Shown: positions 37,401-47,298, counted from the first letter of the stretch. The stretch is 64,000 bases of DNA from F23-D06 sp963643165 (GCA_963643165.1 CAVIJD010000008.1:1-64000), one strand, 5' to 3'. The notes: generated from the letters alone by a model not told the origin. Made by a program: numbers and translations.

Positions 37401-37518
37401 GGTAGTGCTCGGCGGCCTGGTCACCTCAACGCTGCTCAACCTCTATATCATGCCTATCATGTACGAATGGTACCGGAAGAGATTCCCCCATGCGGGCAAG
37501 AGCGGCAATGCCGAATAG
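34408..37518 (+). CDS. Heavy-metal-type RND efflux permease (CusA/CzcA family)
   Basis: 1036 residues, the usual RND length. The N-terminal helix (LLVLLGAVLVMFGGIYSANK) is followed by DIDVFPDLTAPTVVV, typical of the HME subfamily. The helix-4 proton-relay segment reads GSLVDDAIIDVENVYKRLRE with Asp-Asp and Glu. A large periplasmic domain and a second set of helices (LYGEFKNVKLSAMILVNLPL, GFITLFGIAVRNGVLLVSRY) complete it. It is driven by proton flux and exports a metal cation with the adaptor and TolC-like channel encoded on either side. The start has a good Shine-Dalgarno sequence (AAAAGGAGG), rare in this phylum. Metal specificity (Cu/Ag or Zn/Co/Cd) cannot be fixed. Confidence 0.9.
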   Translation: MKFIDKIIRFSLQNRLLVLLGAVLVMFGGIYSANKMDIDVFPDLTAPTVVVMTDAHGMAAEEVERLVTFPIETAVNGATNVRRVRSNSTTGFSFVWVEFDWGMDIFKARQIVSEKMVSIGEMLPEGIAPVLAPQSSIMGEILFIGMQADSTSMMDLRTLAEWVVKPTILATGGVSQVTVLGGDYKQYHILADPYRMQRYGVTMDELEEVGKSFSNNSAGGIINDYGNEYALRGMARTADIDELGRSYLKTLNGSPVVLSDVADVTIGSAQKLGTGSRNGKPAIIISVSKQPNINTLKVTESIEKNIQEVQKSLPADVHIDTHIFRQADFIEASVSNVGRALLEGALFVIIVLFLFLGNFRTTLISVVAIPISLLGTIIVLHLLGMDINTMTLGGMCIAIGSLVDDAIIDVENVYKRLRENHRLPEGDRRSTFEVVFEASREIRASIINATLIIMVAFVPLFFLSGMEGRLLIPLGITYIIALFMSLLVAMTLTPLLCKLLLTNEHYLLKNERESRLAQWLSARYRKTLAWVLEHTRPMLAGTGMLLVGAIVAFFLMGRSFLPDFNEGSMTISAVTQPGVSLEVSDHLGSLMEEALLEIPEVNSTARRTGRGDLDEHSQSTNGCEIDVNFTLGKRSREELFNDARERLNAIPGVAVTIGQPLGHRIDHMLSGTRAAIAIKLFGTDLSQMYAIGNDIKHAVQGIEGLVDVSVEQQTETPQLQVRANRDALARYGIPIEEFNHFIELAFSGEKIADIYEGQRSFDVVLRLPDEYRDIEGVRKALIDTKEGGKVPLEEVAEVVSAAGPNNISRENVQRKLVVSANVSGRDVGSVVDDIRKTVDQQIKLPEGYRIEYGGQFESAQRASRTLTLATIISIFVIFLLLYGEFKNVKLSAMILVNLPLAMIGGVFAVAVSSQTVSIPSIIGFITLFGIAVRNGVLLVSRYEHLQRDGMPLRQTVVEGSVDRLNPILMTALTSALALIPLIFNGDKSGNEIQSPMAVVVLGGLVTSTLLNLYIMPIMYEWYRKRFPHAGKSGNAE

Positions 37519-37522
37519 CCAT

Positions 37523-37553
37523 GAGGTTCTGCCGTCAACGGCGGCAGAACCTC
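37523..37553 (+). terminator. Intercistronic 12-bp hairpin after the RND permease
   Basis: A perfect 12-bp stem (GAGGTTCTGCCG / CGGCAGAACCTC) with a 7-nt loop is followed at 37561 by ATTTTTT. It lies inside the efflux operon, 35 bp before the channel gene. It may partly terminate transcription or protect the upstream message. Confidence 0.5.
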
Positions 37554-37587
37554 TATTATCATTTTTTACAATATAATATCAGAGACA

Positions 37588-38772
37588 ATGACAAAAAACA
37601 AATTCATCCTCATATTAGCCTTGTTGTCCGCTTCCACCTTAGGGCAGGCGCAGAACTATGATGCCGTATTGCGCAACATTGAAGCCAACAACACCGAATT
37701 GAAAACCCTGCGCGCAAAGACCGACGCCGCAAAGACTGCCTGCCGCACAGGCATCCTGCCCGACAACCCCGAAGTGGAATTCGGGTACTTGTGGGGCTCG
37801 CCGCAGTCGGAGGGCAGCCGCATCGACTTCAACGTGACGCAGAGCCTCGACTTTCCCACCACCTACGTTTACCGCGACAAGCTGGCCGATGCCGAAGCGC
37901 AGGAAGCAGAGTTGCGCTATGCCACAGCGCACAAGGACTTGTTGGCGGAGGTGCGCCAACACTGCATCCGGCTCATCTATTGCAACATTCTGCAAAAAGA
38001 AAACGAATATCATGTAAAAACCGCCCAAGCCATTCAAGATGCCTACCAGCGGATGTATGACAATGGCGAAAAGAGCATCCTGGACCTCAACAAGGCGCGC
38101 CTCGAGTTGCTCTCTGCCCGCAAAGAGCTGGAGAACAACCGGGTAGAGCAAGAGACCTTATTGGGCGAACTGATGCAGATGAACGGCGGCCAGCCCGTCG
38201 TGTTGCCCGACACCGTCTATCCCATCGTACCCGTCACCGAGCCTTTCGACGACTGGTACAAACGCATTGAGCCGCTCAACCCGTCGCTGCAGCAACTTGA
38301 GGCACAGCAGCATGCCAACCGGCGGCGCATACAGTTGAGCAAGTCGCTTTGGGCACCGGGGCTGTCGGTAGGCTACAAGAGCGAACGCACGCCCGGGGCG
38401 GTGCTGCAAGGCATCGGGGTCGGCATCTCGCTGCCCTTGTGGAGCAACAGCCGGAGCATAAAAAGTGCCATGGCCGAGAAAACCGCCTTGCAGTCGGAGG
38501 CCTTTGACCTGCGGACGCAGTACTACAGCAGTCTGAAGAGCAAGTACCGCGAGACAGAACGTCTGAAAGGGCTGCTGGACGAGTACCGCGCCACCCTCTC
38601 CTCGTTGAACACAGACGCCTTGCTGCTCAAAGCCTTGGAGCAGGGCGAGATCTCGCTCATCGACTACATCTTGGAACGCCGGATATACCGCGAGGCGCTG
38701 CACGAAGCCTACGACACGGAATATGCCCTGCAGAAAGCGCTCGTCGAGCTGACAGTGTATGCAGAGGAGTAA
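37588..38772 (+). CDS. TolC-family outer-membrane efflux channel
   Basis: 394 residues with a signal peptide (..LLSASTLGQAQ). Two TolC/OEP-type repeats of long helices and short strands are seen: LRNIEANNTELKTLRAKTDA, EFGYLWGSPQSEGSRIDFNV, and later SPxLQQLEAQQHANRRRIQL with LSVGYKSERTPGAVLQGIGV. It is the third component of the RND set, forming the outer-membrane exit duct. It is slightly short for the family, as CusC/CzcC-type members in Bacteroidota tend to be. Confidence 0.88.
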   Translation: MTKNKFILILALLSASTLGQAQNYDAVLRNIEANNTELKTLRAKTDAAKTACRTGILPDNPEVEFGYLWGSPQSEGSRIDFNVTQSLDFPTTYVYRDKLADAEAQEAELRYATAHKDLLAEVRQHCIRLIYCNILQKENEYHVKTAQAIQDAYQRMYDNGEKSILDLNKARLELLSARKELENNRVEQETLLGELMQMNGGQPVVLPDTVYPIVPVTEPFDDWYKRIEPLNPSLQQLEAQQHANRRRIQLSKSLWAPGLSVGYKSERTPGAVLQGIGVGISLPLWSNSRSIKSAMAEKTALQSEAFDLRTQYYSSLKSKYRETERLKGLLDEYRATLSSLNTDALLLKALEQGEISLIDYILERRIYREALHEAYDTEYALQKALVELTVYAEE

Positions 38773-38908
38773 AAGGACATGGCTACCTAACGGACGAGCC
38801 AACTGATTGCAGCTGGAGTGTCTTAGACAGTCTCAGAATGGACCATAACCTTGTGAATTTGGAAAATGCAACAACAGGCGTAACGCCTCTAAATTCTACA
38901 TACTGAAT

Positions 38909-40432
38909 TCATTTTCCTGCGGCAGCCGACACCCTTTTCCTCAATTGTATCCTCATCACGGTGCCTTTGTCGGGGGCGGAACTCTTGACAAAGAGTTTGC
39001 CTTTGTGGTATTCGCGGATGATGCGCCGGGCGAGCGTCAGACCGAGTCCCCAGCCGCGGCTCTTGGAGGTGTATCCGGGCATGAAGATGCGCTTCTGCAT
39101 ACGGTAAGGGATGCCCTTGCCCGTGTCGGCGATGTCAACGTTCACTTTGTCTTTCTCCTCTGTGATGCTGATGGTTATCGAGCCTTTGCCCTCCATGGCG
39201 TCAACCGCATTCTTGCAGATATTCTCTATCACCCACTCAAAAAGGTAGCGGTTCAGCGAGAGGGTCAGATGTTCCTGCTCCGACTGCACCGTAATCTTGA
39301 CCATGGATGGCACACGCGACTGCAGATAGGCCACAAACTCCTTTATCACTTCAACCAAGTCTTGCGGTTCTAACACCGGCACAGAACCAATTTTGGAAAA
39401 ACGTTGCGCTATCGTTTCAAGGCGGTGTACGTCCTTGCCGATCTCGGTGGGCACCGACTGTTCTATGGGCATCTCCTTCAGCAACTCAGTCCACGCCATC
39501 AGCGACGAGATGGGCGTGCCCAATTGGTGCGCCGTCTCCTTAGACATGCCCACCCAGATGCGGTTTTGTTCCGACTTGCGCGACGTGCTGAACAGCAACC
39601 AGGCCACAATGATGAAGATGACAATGAACCCCAACTCGATAAAGGGGAACATGCGCAGCTGTTTCAGCACCGACGACTCTTCGTAATAGACATAGCAGGT
39701 GCCGTGGTCGAGCAGGTTGAGTACAATCGGGGCATTCTCGCCTTTCATCTTCTCAAGCCGTTCGGCGAGTCGCGTCGGGTCAGCGATGACGGACGAGTCG
39801 ATATTGCCCGTATTGATGACATTGCGGCGCGTGCTGTCGGTGATGATGACCGGCGCGGAGGCGGAATTGATGACCGTTTCCTGGAAGAACGACTGGATGA
39901 GATTGTCGATGACGACGTGGAGTTTGCCATAGATGGGCGACTCCTGATAGTAGAACGTCACGTACCGGTTTTCGAGGTAAGGGACGCTCTGGCTGGAATA
40001 GAGCTCGATGTCGCTGCCCATTTCGCTGATGTTCCTCATGCGGGCTATGCTGTCGGGCACATTGATGGAAGCGTCGATCGTGCCGCCCTGGCTAGTGATA
40101 ATCAGCGGCACCGTCTTGTTTGACGAGATAATCTCATTATAGAAAGTGAGATCCTCATCCAGTGGCGCCTCAATGATCTTCTTCACCGTAGTGGCGAGTA
40201 TTCTGGCGTGGTTGTCCTCTTCAATCTTGATAGAATTGAAGAAATGTTCGGTTTCGTTTACGATTTGCGCCTTATAGGAGATGGCGCCGGCCCATATCTC
40301 CATCCGTTTGCGCTCCTCCTGCGCTATGTTGTTCACCAATTTGTTGGCATAGAAGATAATCACCACATACACCACGGCCGCCGATATGAAGAGCAGCCAT
40401 TTGAGTTGCGTGCTATGGTCATTCCTTCTCAT
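38909..40432 (-). CDS. Membrane sensor histidine kinase
   Basis: 507 residues. Two membrane helices (WLLFISAAVVYVVIIFYANK; FIELGFIVIFIIVAWLLFS) enclose a ~230-residue periplasmic sensor domain. A phosphoacceptor box, SKETAHQLGTPISSLMAW (His near residue 300), follows. The HATPase domain has N-box NICKNAVDAMEG, G1 DTGKGIP and G2 GWGLGLTLARRI. No response regulator is adjacent. It starts 9 bp after the MoxR gene, so it is the distal gene of the surA-moxR-kinase unit. The signal sensed is unknown. Confidence 0.88.
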   Translation of the reverse strand: MRRNDHSTQLKWLLFISAAVVYVVIIFYANKLVNNIAQEERKRMEIWAGAISYKAQIVNETEHFFNSIKIEEDNHARILATTVKKIIEAPLDEDLTFYNEIISSNKTVPLIITSQGGTIDASINVPDSIARMRNISEMGSDIELYSSQSVPYLENRYVTFYYQESPIYGKLHVVIDNLIQSFFQETVINSASAPVIITDSTRRNVINTGNIDSSVIADPTRLAERLEKMKGENAPIVLNLLDHGTCYVYYEESSVLKQLRMFPFIELGFIVIFIIVAWLLFSTSRKSEQNRIWVGMSKETAHQLGTPISSLMAWTELLKEMPIEQSVPTEIGKDVHRLETIAQRFSKIGSVPVLEPQDLVEVIKEFVAYLQSRVPSMVKITVQSEQEHLTLSLNRYLFEWVIENICKNAVDAMEGKGSITISITEEKDKVNVDIADTGKGIPYRMQKRIFMPGYTSKSRGWGLGLTLARRIIREYHKGKLFVKSSAPDKGTVMRIQLRKRVSAAAGK

Positions 40433-40441
40433 AGCGAAGGC

Positions 40442-41422
<981 letters not shown>

Positions 41423-41437
41423 GTTTCATTTCATTTA

Positions 41438-42790
41438 TCAGGGGATCTGCCATTTCGTCACAAACGGGCACTCCCTGTACTGGTTATTCAATTTAATATT
41501 AGTCACTTTCACTTTATCGAGCACCCATTTCTGGAGGGCGTCGTATTTTTTCTCCTCGAGGGCGGCGTTCTTTATAAGGTCATAGTCTTCCACAATATTG
41601 GCCTTGTGTTCAGCCACCTTCTCTTTGAGGTAGATAAGTCGGTAGGCCATCACGCCGTCGTCATTGACAAACGGCACGCACTCGGAATACTCGCCGGGAA
41701 TCAGTTTGGCGACGGTAGCGTAGGTGGCGTCATCCATCGACTGTCTGTCGAAGCTGAAAGAGTTGGTATATTGGTTCACCACCATGCCGCCGCTCGTCTT
41801 CGTAGTGCCGTCGGAGAAGCGTTTGGCGGCCTCTTCGAGCCCAAGGTGCTCATTGACAATAATTTTCCTCACGCTGTCGAGATAGGTGATAGCCTTAACC
41901 TGCTCATCGGTAGAGGGTTTAGGTTGAATGAGGATATGGGCGCAATGGATAGACTCGCCGCGGCGTTCAATGAGTTGGATGATATGATAGCCGGCGCGTG
42001 TCTTCACCACTTGGGAGACCTCGCCCGACTTGAGGTTGAAGGCCACGGCCTCAAATTCGGGATAGAGGGAGCCGCGTTCCACGAAGCCGAGGTCGCCGCC
42101 CTTGGAGGCGCTGCCCGGGTCGTCGGAATAGAGGCGTGCCAGCATCGAGAACTTCTCGCCGCGGAGCACTCGCTCGCGGTAATCGTTGAGCCGCGACTTC
42201 ACCGACTCGGTTTCGGCGTCGCTCACGGGCGGGATCTTCACCACCTCGCCAAACTGGTACGAAGTGGGCACGATCGGCATGCTGTCGCTGTTCATCCGGG
42301 CGGCGAACTGCTTCACCTCGGAGGGCGTCACCGTGATGCTGCCCGTAATCTTCGACTGCACCTGCTCGATGAGGGCCTGCTCATACATCATCTCCCGCAG
42401 GTCCTTCTTAATCTCCGTCATCGACTTCTTGAAATACTCCTCAATATATTTGGTATTGCCGCCCACTTGTTGCAAAAAGTAAGAGAGGCGGGCATTGATG
42501 CGGTAGTCAATCTCCTCGTCGGTAACCTCAATGCTGTCGAGCTGGGCCTGATTGACCATCAACTTGTTGAACATCAACGTCTCAAGAATATAGCAACGGG
42601 TGTCGTCCGGGTCTTCCACCGTGTTGAACTGCGCCGTATAGTCAAGATAATGCTTCTCGAGGTCTGACCTCATGATGATGTCCTTGCCGATAACCGCCAC
42701 GATGCCGTCAACGGGCACGCCGGTTTGGGCGAACGAAACAAGGCTGAACAAAGTCAGCAGGGCCGTAGTTATATTTCTTTTCATCCTCAC
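41438..42790 (-). CDS. SurA-like periplasmic peptidyl-prolyl isomerase
   Basis: 450 residues with a signal peptide (..LLTLFSLVSFAQ). The N-terminal SurA chaperone region (VDGIVAVIGKDIIMRSDLEK) is followed by two parvulin-type PpiC segments: GEKFSMLARLYSDDPGSASK with GGDLGFVERGSL and AGYHIIQLIERRGE, then CAHILIQPKPST with LGLEEAAKRFSDGTTKTSGG. It assists folding of outer-membrane barrels. A second in-frame ATG lies two codons in (MRMKRN), so the start could be 42784. Confidence 0.88.
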   Translation of the reverse strand: MRMKRNITTALLTLFSLVSFAQTGVPVDGIVAVIGKDIIMRSDLEKHYLDYTAQFNTVEDPDDTRCYILETLMFNKLMVNQAQLDSIEVTDEEIDYRINARLSYFLQQVGGNTKYIEEYFKKSMTEIKKDLREMMYEQALIEQVQSKITGSITVTPSEVKQFAARMNSDSMPIVPTSYQFGEVVKIPPVSDAETESVKSRLNDYRERVLRGEKFSMLARLYSDDPGSASKGGDLGFVERGSLYPEFEAVAFNLKSGEVSQVVKTRAGYHIIQLIERRGESIHCAHILIQPKPSTDEQVKAITYLDSVRKIIVNEHLGLEEAAKRFSDGTTKTSGGMVVNQYTNSFSFDRQSMDDATYATVAKLIPGEYSECVPFVNDDGVMAYRLIYLKEKVAEHKANIVEDYDLIKNAALEEKKYDALQKWVLDKVKVTNIKLNNQYRECPFVTKWQIP

Positions 42791-42865
42791 TGTTCTAATT
42801 TAATAGCTGCTTTTCCTGTTGCGGAACGGGCAGAACCGTTTAAAAAATTGTGGGGGCGAAAATAC

Positions 42866-42895
42866 AAAAAAAAAGAAGACAGCCGCCTTCTTTTT
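42866..42895 (-). terminator. Terminator of rpmH
   Basis: On the minus strand, AAAAAGAAG pairs with CTTCTTTTT (42887-42895 with 42870-42878) around an 8-nt loop and runs into further T. It lies 29 nt after the rpmH stop. Confidence 0.6.
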
Positions 42896-42924
42896 CTTGT
42901 GTTGATGCAATGGTTTCGTCCAAC

Positions 42925-43083
42925 TTATTTTCTTCCAAGACTTTCGTCGGAAACGGTGAGTTTCTTTCTCCCTTTTGCTCTGCGGGCAGCCAGCACGCGA
43001 CGACCGTTTGCGGTGGACATTCTCTCTCTGAAACCATGCTTGTTTCTGCGTCTCTCGTTAGAGGGTTGATATGTTCTTTTCAT
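42925..43083 (-). CDS. rpmH: 50S ribosomal protein L34
   Basis: 52 residues. It starts MKRTYQPSNERRRNKHGF and carries RMSTANGRRVLAARRAKGRK, the invariant core of L34, which binds 23S rRNA. Length is normal. The minus-strand gene has its own TACTTTTG promoter and a terminator. No rnpA or dnaA is adjacent, which is common in Bacteroidota. Confidence 0.95.
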   Translation of the reverse strand: MKRTYQPSNERRRNKHGFRERMSTANGRRVLAARRAKGRKKLTVSDESLGRK

Positions 43084-43123
43084 CTCTACTTTTATTTATT
43101 TTTCCAACATTTTTTCAAGGCTG

Positions 43124-43131
43124 CAAAAGTA
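43124..43131 (-). promoter_or_regulatory. -7 element for rpmH
   Basis: Minus-strand TACTTTTG matches TAnnTTTG, 40 nt upstream of the rpmH start. Confidence 0.5.
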
Positions 43132-43254
43132 CACTTTTTTCTGATACCTCCGACCGCAAAATAAATTTTGGTCATTAAAAATGCAAAGCGGCCTATCTGC
43201 GATTTTTTTGCTATTATTGCTTTCCCGTTTTTAAAACCCAATAAATTAACGCGT

Positions 43255-45705
43255 ATGACCAAAAGATTTACCTTTTCAACATTAGTCATATTGTTTGCTT
43301 TCAGCAATTTAATAATCGCTCAGACCGAAAGTCCGTACAGCGGATTCAGTCCGGAGAAGGTCAAAGAAAACACGAAATACACCCGTAATTTTGCGCCCAA
43401 CAACTATGATTCGAAGATTCTGTACGACTGCATGACCGAGATCCTCGACGCGGCGCGGGCGCAATACCGCTATCTGCCGGCGCTGAAACATGACATCCGG
43501 CTGGACTCCACCGCGCAGTTCCAGGCCGACTACATGGGCTCGAAAGATGAGCGCACCGAGGAGAACCTGGCCCCTTACAAAACCATCCCCTACCGTCTGC
43601 GCAAATACGGGCTCGCGGGCAACGGGCAGGAGCTGGTGGCCAAGACGAAAGCCTATCTGGGCGAGGCCGAATACTCCTACTACGACCTCTGCCTCTCGGC
43701 GGTGCTCAACCTGCTGAAGAACGCCAAGTTAGTCGATATCCTGCTCGACCGCCAGTACTCCTACGTGGGCATCGGCTTCTGCACCGACATGATGATGCGG
43801 AACATGTACATCTCGTTCGTGCTGGGCAACGACCGCACTTTCAACAACTACAAGCCCGCCATCGGCACCAAAGACCTGCCCTACTCCAAAGGACAGTCGG
43901 GGCTGAAGTCCTTTGACAGCAAGATCTGCAAGAAATGCGCCGCCGAAACCGGCCTTGAGACACTCTCAGAGTACTTCAGCATCAACAAAAACGGCGATGT
44001 CTATATCACCTGCAACGACTACAAGGCCGTGAAGAAACTCATCGGCAAAGAGGGCGACGCCATTGCCCTCGACTTTGTGCAGCAAAGCCAATACGACTGC
44101 GAGGGGTTCACCATCGACTATGACCATCCGCACCGCGGCTTCGTCACCAAACCCATCACCTTTGAGAGCATCCTCGCGAAAAACGAGAACACCAACCTCA
44201 AGACCGGGAAACTCATCGCCAAGGTCGCCACACTCCCCGAGACCATCGAACTCAGCGCCCCCGTTGAACTGCACATCCTGATTCTGAAAGAGGGCAACCG
44301 CGTTTGCCGCACCATCATACCTAAATATATAGAAACCAAAAATGCCGACTACACTGAGAAGGTCAACTTCATTGAAGACAAGAGCGGCAGTGTCGGCGAA
44401 TGGGTGCCCGCCGCGGAGACGGACTCTTTCAGCGTCGAGTTCCCCTACACCCTCAAAAAAACCGACTACACCTGTGCCGCTTTCGACTCTGCCCTGAAAG
44501 CCATCAACGTGCCCGAATACAACATCAACCGCATCGAAATCATAGCGCACAACTCGCCCAACTATTACAAGGACGCCGTCTATCAGAAAACGCAACAGAA
44601 ACGGGCTGACTATCTGAAGAAAAACATGCAAACCCGCTACCCGGGCACGGAAATCACCGTACGTTACGACTTCTGCTGGGACCTCTTCAAAGAGAAAATA
44701 GTGAACCAGAGCGACTACTATGACCTCAGTTTCCTGACCTTAGACGAGGCCGCCCGCCAGCTCAAAGGCGACAGTTACGCGCTCAAGACCCTCGACAGCG
44801 GCTACCTTGCGCCTTGCCGCTACTATGAAATCAAGTTCCACGTCACCTACCCCATCGGCAACAAAGAGCAGGAGCAGGCCTTCACCTTGTGGAAATTCAA
44901 CAGTGCCATAGCCAACAAGAACAAGAAACTCGCCTCCTCCATCGCGAAATACATTGCCGGCCAGGTCAGAGAGGGCAACTACACCTCTTCCACCGTATCC
45001 CAGATGCGGATTCCCTGGACCAAAAGTTATCAGACCCTGCTGAACAACAAAATGTACATGCTCTACTATCTTGCGCCCCACATGACCAAGCAGTTGAAAG
45101 ACAGCATCACGCGCGTAAGCAACCTTGACGCCACCAACCAGACCGTCTTTTTCAACACCACCGTGGCCGACGTGGCACTGAGTTCAATCAAGACACCGGC
45201 CGACGTGGCGCAGATCCAAGCCAAGATTGACAAGCTCTACACGATGCCCACCGTCCAGAAGGCCTACGTTGACGCCCTCAACCTCGAGCACCAGTTGAAC
45301 GTCATCGACTACACCGACACCGCCGCCAAGACCACCGAAACCATTGCCTTGACAACAGCCGCCTACAGCAAAGTCAAGAGTCTGCAGAACCCCCAAATGG
45401 ACACTTGGCGCAATGCCTACAAGAAAGCCTCCTATTTTGTGAAAAACCACGACTACACCTACGCCATCTCGCTGATGGAGCCTTTCCTGGACGACGAGAA
45501 AGTGTCGGAAGACTTTCTCATGTCGTACGTTTCCATTGCGGCGCACCGCGAGCAGACCTACCTGAGCCCGCTCTTCACGAAAGCCGTAACGAGAGCCTTT
45601 GAGAAGAACCCCGCGCGGCTTTGCGGCATCTTCGGCAAACTCCCCTATTGCGTCATGGAAAACGAGGAGGTGAAGAGCATCCTTTGCAAAAACTGCGACA
45701 GATAG
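43255..45705 (+). CDS. Secreted CAP/SCP-like domain protein (816 aa)
   Basis: 816 residues from the ATG at 43255, which opens a signal peptide (MTKRFTFSTLVILFAFSNLI); a longer frame exists. Residues about 40-190 resemble a CAP/SCP fold: ARAQYRYLPALKHDIRLDST, QFQADYMGSKDE, GNGQELVAKTK and YVGIGFCTDMMMRNMYISFV. The rest has no recognised domain except a segment near 430-500 that resembles an OmpA-like or peptidoglycan-binding stretch (INRIEIIAHNSPNYYKDAVY), which I hold loosely. There is no sorting domain at the C-terminus, which ends Cys-Lys-Asn-Cys. It lies 51 bp before the RluD-like gene and may be cotranscribed. Confidence 0.65.
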   Translation: MTKRFTFSTLVILFAFSNLIIAQTESPYSGFSPEKVKENTKYTRNFAPNNYDSKILYDCMTEILDAARAQYRYLPALKHDIRLDSTAQFQADYMGSKDERTEENLAPYKTIPYRLRKYGLAGNGQELVAKTKAYLGEAEYSYYDLCLSAVLNLLKNAKLVDILLDRQYSYVGIGFCTDMMMRNMYISFVLGNDRTFNNYKPAIGTKDLPYSKGQSGLKSFDSKICKKCAAETGLETLSEYFSINKNGDVYITCNDYKAVKKLIGKEGDAIALDFVQQSQYDCEGFTIDYDHPHRGFVTKPITFESILAKNENTNLKTGKLIAKVATLPETIELSAPVELHILILKEGNRVCRTIIPKYIETKNADYTEKVNFIEDKSGSVGEWVPAAETDSFSVEFPYTLKKTDYTCAAFDSALKAINVPEYNINRIEIIAHNSPNYYKDAVYQKTQQKRADYLKKNMQTRYPGTEITVRYDFCWDLFKEKIVNQSDYYDLSFLTLDEAARQLKGDSYALKTLDSGYLAPCRYYEIKFHVTYPIGNKEQEQAFTLWKFNSAIANKNKKLASSIAKYIAGQVREGNYTSSTVSQMRIPWTKSYQTLLNNKMYMLYYLAPHMTKQLKDSITRVSNLDATNQTVFFNTTVADVALSSIKTPADVAQIQAKIDKLYTMPTVQKAYVDALNLEHQLNVIDYTDTAAKTTETIALTTAAYSKVKSLQNPQMDTWRNAYKKASYFVKNHDYTYAISLMEPFLDDEKVSEDFLMSYVSIAAHREQTYLSPLFTKAVTRAFEKNPARLCGIFGKLPYCVMENEEVKSILCKNCDR

Positions 45706-45756
45706 ACACGGAGGCCACACGCTGAGACGGACGGCTTTAACTATTACGATTAGAAA

Positions 45757-46821
45757 ATGAACGAAGACATCACCAGACTCAATCAGGAGGAAGAGCAGGA
45801 GGAGTCGGGCGGCAAGGACTTGCTGTACGAGCATTTCCGTTTCACCGTAGATCCGGGCACCGAGTTGCTGCGCATCGACAAATACCTGTTCAACCTCATC
45901 CGCCACACCTCCCGCAACAAGATACAGCAAGCCTCCAAGGCCGGCTGCATCGTAGTGAACGGCAAGCCCGAGAAGCAGAACTACAAAGTACACCCCGGCG
46001 ACGTCATCTCGGTGCTGATGCCCAATCCGCCCAGGGACACGGAGATAGTGCCCGAAGACATTCCCTTGGACATCACCTACGAGGACGACGACCTCATCAT
46101 CATCAACAAGAAAGCCGGCATGGTGGTACATCCCGCCTTCGGCAATTTCACGGGCACGATGGTCAACGCGCTCTACCACTACATGTTAGGCAAGCAGTTG
46201 CCTGACGGCTCGCCGATGCGCCCGCTTTTAGTACACCGCATCGACAAGAACACATCGGGGCTGTTGGTGGTGGCCAAAAACGAGCAAGCGCAGATGCGCT
46301 TGGCCAAGGTTTTCTTCAACCACGACCTCGAACGCCGCTACTGGGCTTTAGTTTGGGGCGACTTTGAAGAAGACGAAGGCACGATAGTGGGCAACGTGGG
46401 GCGCAACCCGAAAGACCGGATGGTGATGGCCGTATTTCCGGAGGGGAGCGACCAAGGCAAGCATGCCGTCACCCATTGGCGCGTGCTGGAACGGTTCGGC
46501 TACGTCACCCTCGTGGAGTGCCAACTTGAGACCGGGCGGACGCACCAGATCCGCGTACACATGCAGCACGTCGGGCATCCGCTGTTCAGCGACGAGTCGT
46601 ACGGCGGCAACCGCATCCTGAAAGGCACCACCTTCACCAAATACCAGCAATTTGTGCGCAACTGCTTCGCGCTGATGCCGCGGCAGGCCCTGCATGCCAA
46701 GTCGTTAGGCTTCGCCCATCCCACCACGGGAGAGTTTGTGCGGTTTGAGTCGGAACTGCCGTCCGACTTCCAGTCGGTGCTGGAGAAGTGGCGCAATTAT
46801 GTCAAGGCAAACCGCGAGTAG
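45757..46821 (+). CDS. RluA/RluD-family ribosomal large-subunit pseudouridine synthase
   Basis: 354 residues. The N-terminal S4 RNA-binding domain (LRIDKYLFNLIRHTSRNKIQ, GCIVVNGKPEKQNYKVHPGD) is followed by the catalytic domain with VHRIDKNTSGLLVVAKNE, whose Asp is the catalytic residue, and QLETGRTHQIRVHMQHVGHP. This is the RluD architecture, which isomerises uridines in 23S rRNA helix 69; the closest member (RluD or RluC) is not decided here. Confidence 0.92.
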   Translation: MNEDITRLNQEEEQEESGGKDLLYEHFRFTVDPGTELLRIDKYLFNLIRHTSRNKIQQASKAGCIVVNGKPEKQNYKVHPGDVISVLMPNPPRDTEIVPEDIPLDITYEDDDLIIINKKAGMVVHPAFGNFTGTMVNALYHYMLGKQLPDGSPMRPLLVHRIDKNTSGLLVVAKNEQAQMRLAKVFFNHDLERRYWALVWGDFEEDEGTIVGNVGRNPKDRMVMAVFPEGSDQGKHAVTHWRVLERFGYVTLVECQLETGRTHQIRVHMQHVGHPLFSDESYGGNRILKGTTFTKYQQFVRNCFALMPRQALHAKSLGFAHPTTGEFVRFESELPSDFQSVLEKWRNYVKANRE

Positions 46822-47298
46822 GGCTTGCCTTGGCTTTCACGGCATCAACACATAACGCTGCGACGACACCAAACGGTTGAGGTTCATCTCGTCCTCGAGT
46901 GTCTTTCCGGAAATGGTCATTCTCCACGGCTACTGCACGAATGTTGAATGCAGTATGTTGAATGTTGAGCCTCTTCGAGGCTCTGTTTGGCTTGGGGCAA
47001 GACGCGCCCACGCACCATCGGTCCTCGAAGAGGGCCAACATCATCGTGTTAGTCGGGAATCGCCGACTTCGCCAAGTACAGGCGGGAATTCTTCGAGAAA
47101 TACATCGACCTTTCCAAAGGCCTGCCGACAGACGACACGCTGCGAGGCTTCTTCCGGGACCTGAACCCGAAGTCGTTCCGGGCCCGCTTTGCGGAATGGG
47201 CATCCTCCATCGTGCATGACAGTGCGCATGGCAAGGTCGTCAAAGTGAAACGCCCCAGCCGCAATCAGTTGACTCGTTCGTGCGGTAGCCCTGCGTCA
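46822..47298. repeat. Gene-free stretch with repeat modules and an IS relic
   Basis: Bases 46828-46842 share CCTTGGCTTTCACGGC-type sequence with 50630-50645 (module D). Bases 46961-46997 match 31-67 in inverse orientation, and 47018-47042 match 25559-25583 in inverse orientation (two facing module-A copies). The ISAs1-like relic at 47054-47235 is listed separately. A GTGCGGTAGCC word recurs at about 47280. A 27-codon minus-strand frame at 46836-46916 starts straight after a module-D-like word and is not convincing. Confidence 0.6.
47054..47235 (+). pseudogene. ISAs1-type transposase relic
   Basis: In one frame the sequence reads IADFAKYRREFFEKYIDLSK, LPTDDTLRGFFRDLNPKSF and ARFAEWASSI. These match the order and spacing of the N-terminal DDE_Tnp_1-associated region of ISAs1/H-repeat transposases (gIadFg...ip..DTlgr.F..Ld...f...f..W). 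No start codon, no catalytic DDE segment and no terminal repeats are present. It is a fragment of an insertion sequence next to the RiPP locus. Confidence 0.6.

Noticed and set aside
42840..43037. Alternative 65-codon minus-strand frame overlapping rpmH
   Set aside because: The L34 frame in the same place is unmistakable; this one is out of frame.
46836..46916. 27-codon minus-strand frame after the RluD-like gene
   Set aside because: It starts straight after a repeat word and has no partner or motif; perhaps a relic but not supportable.
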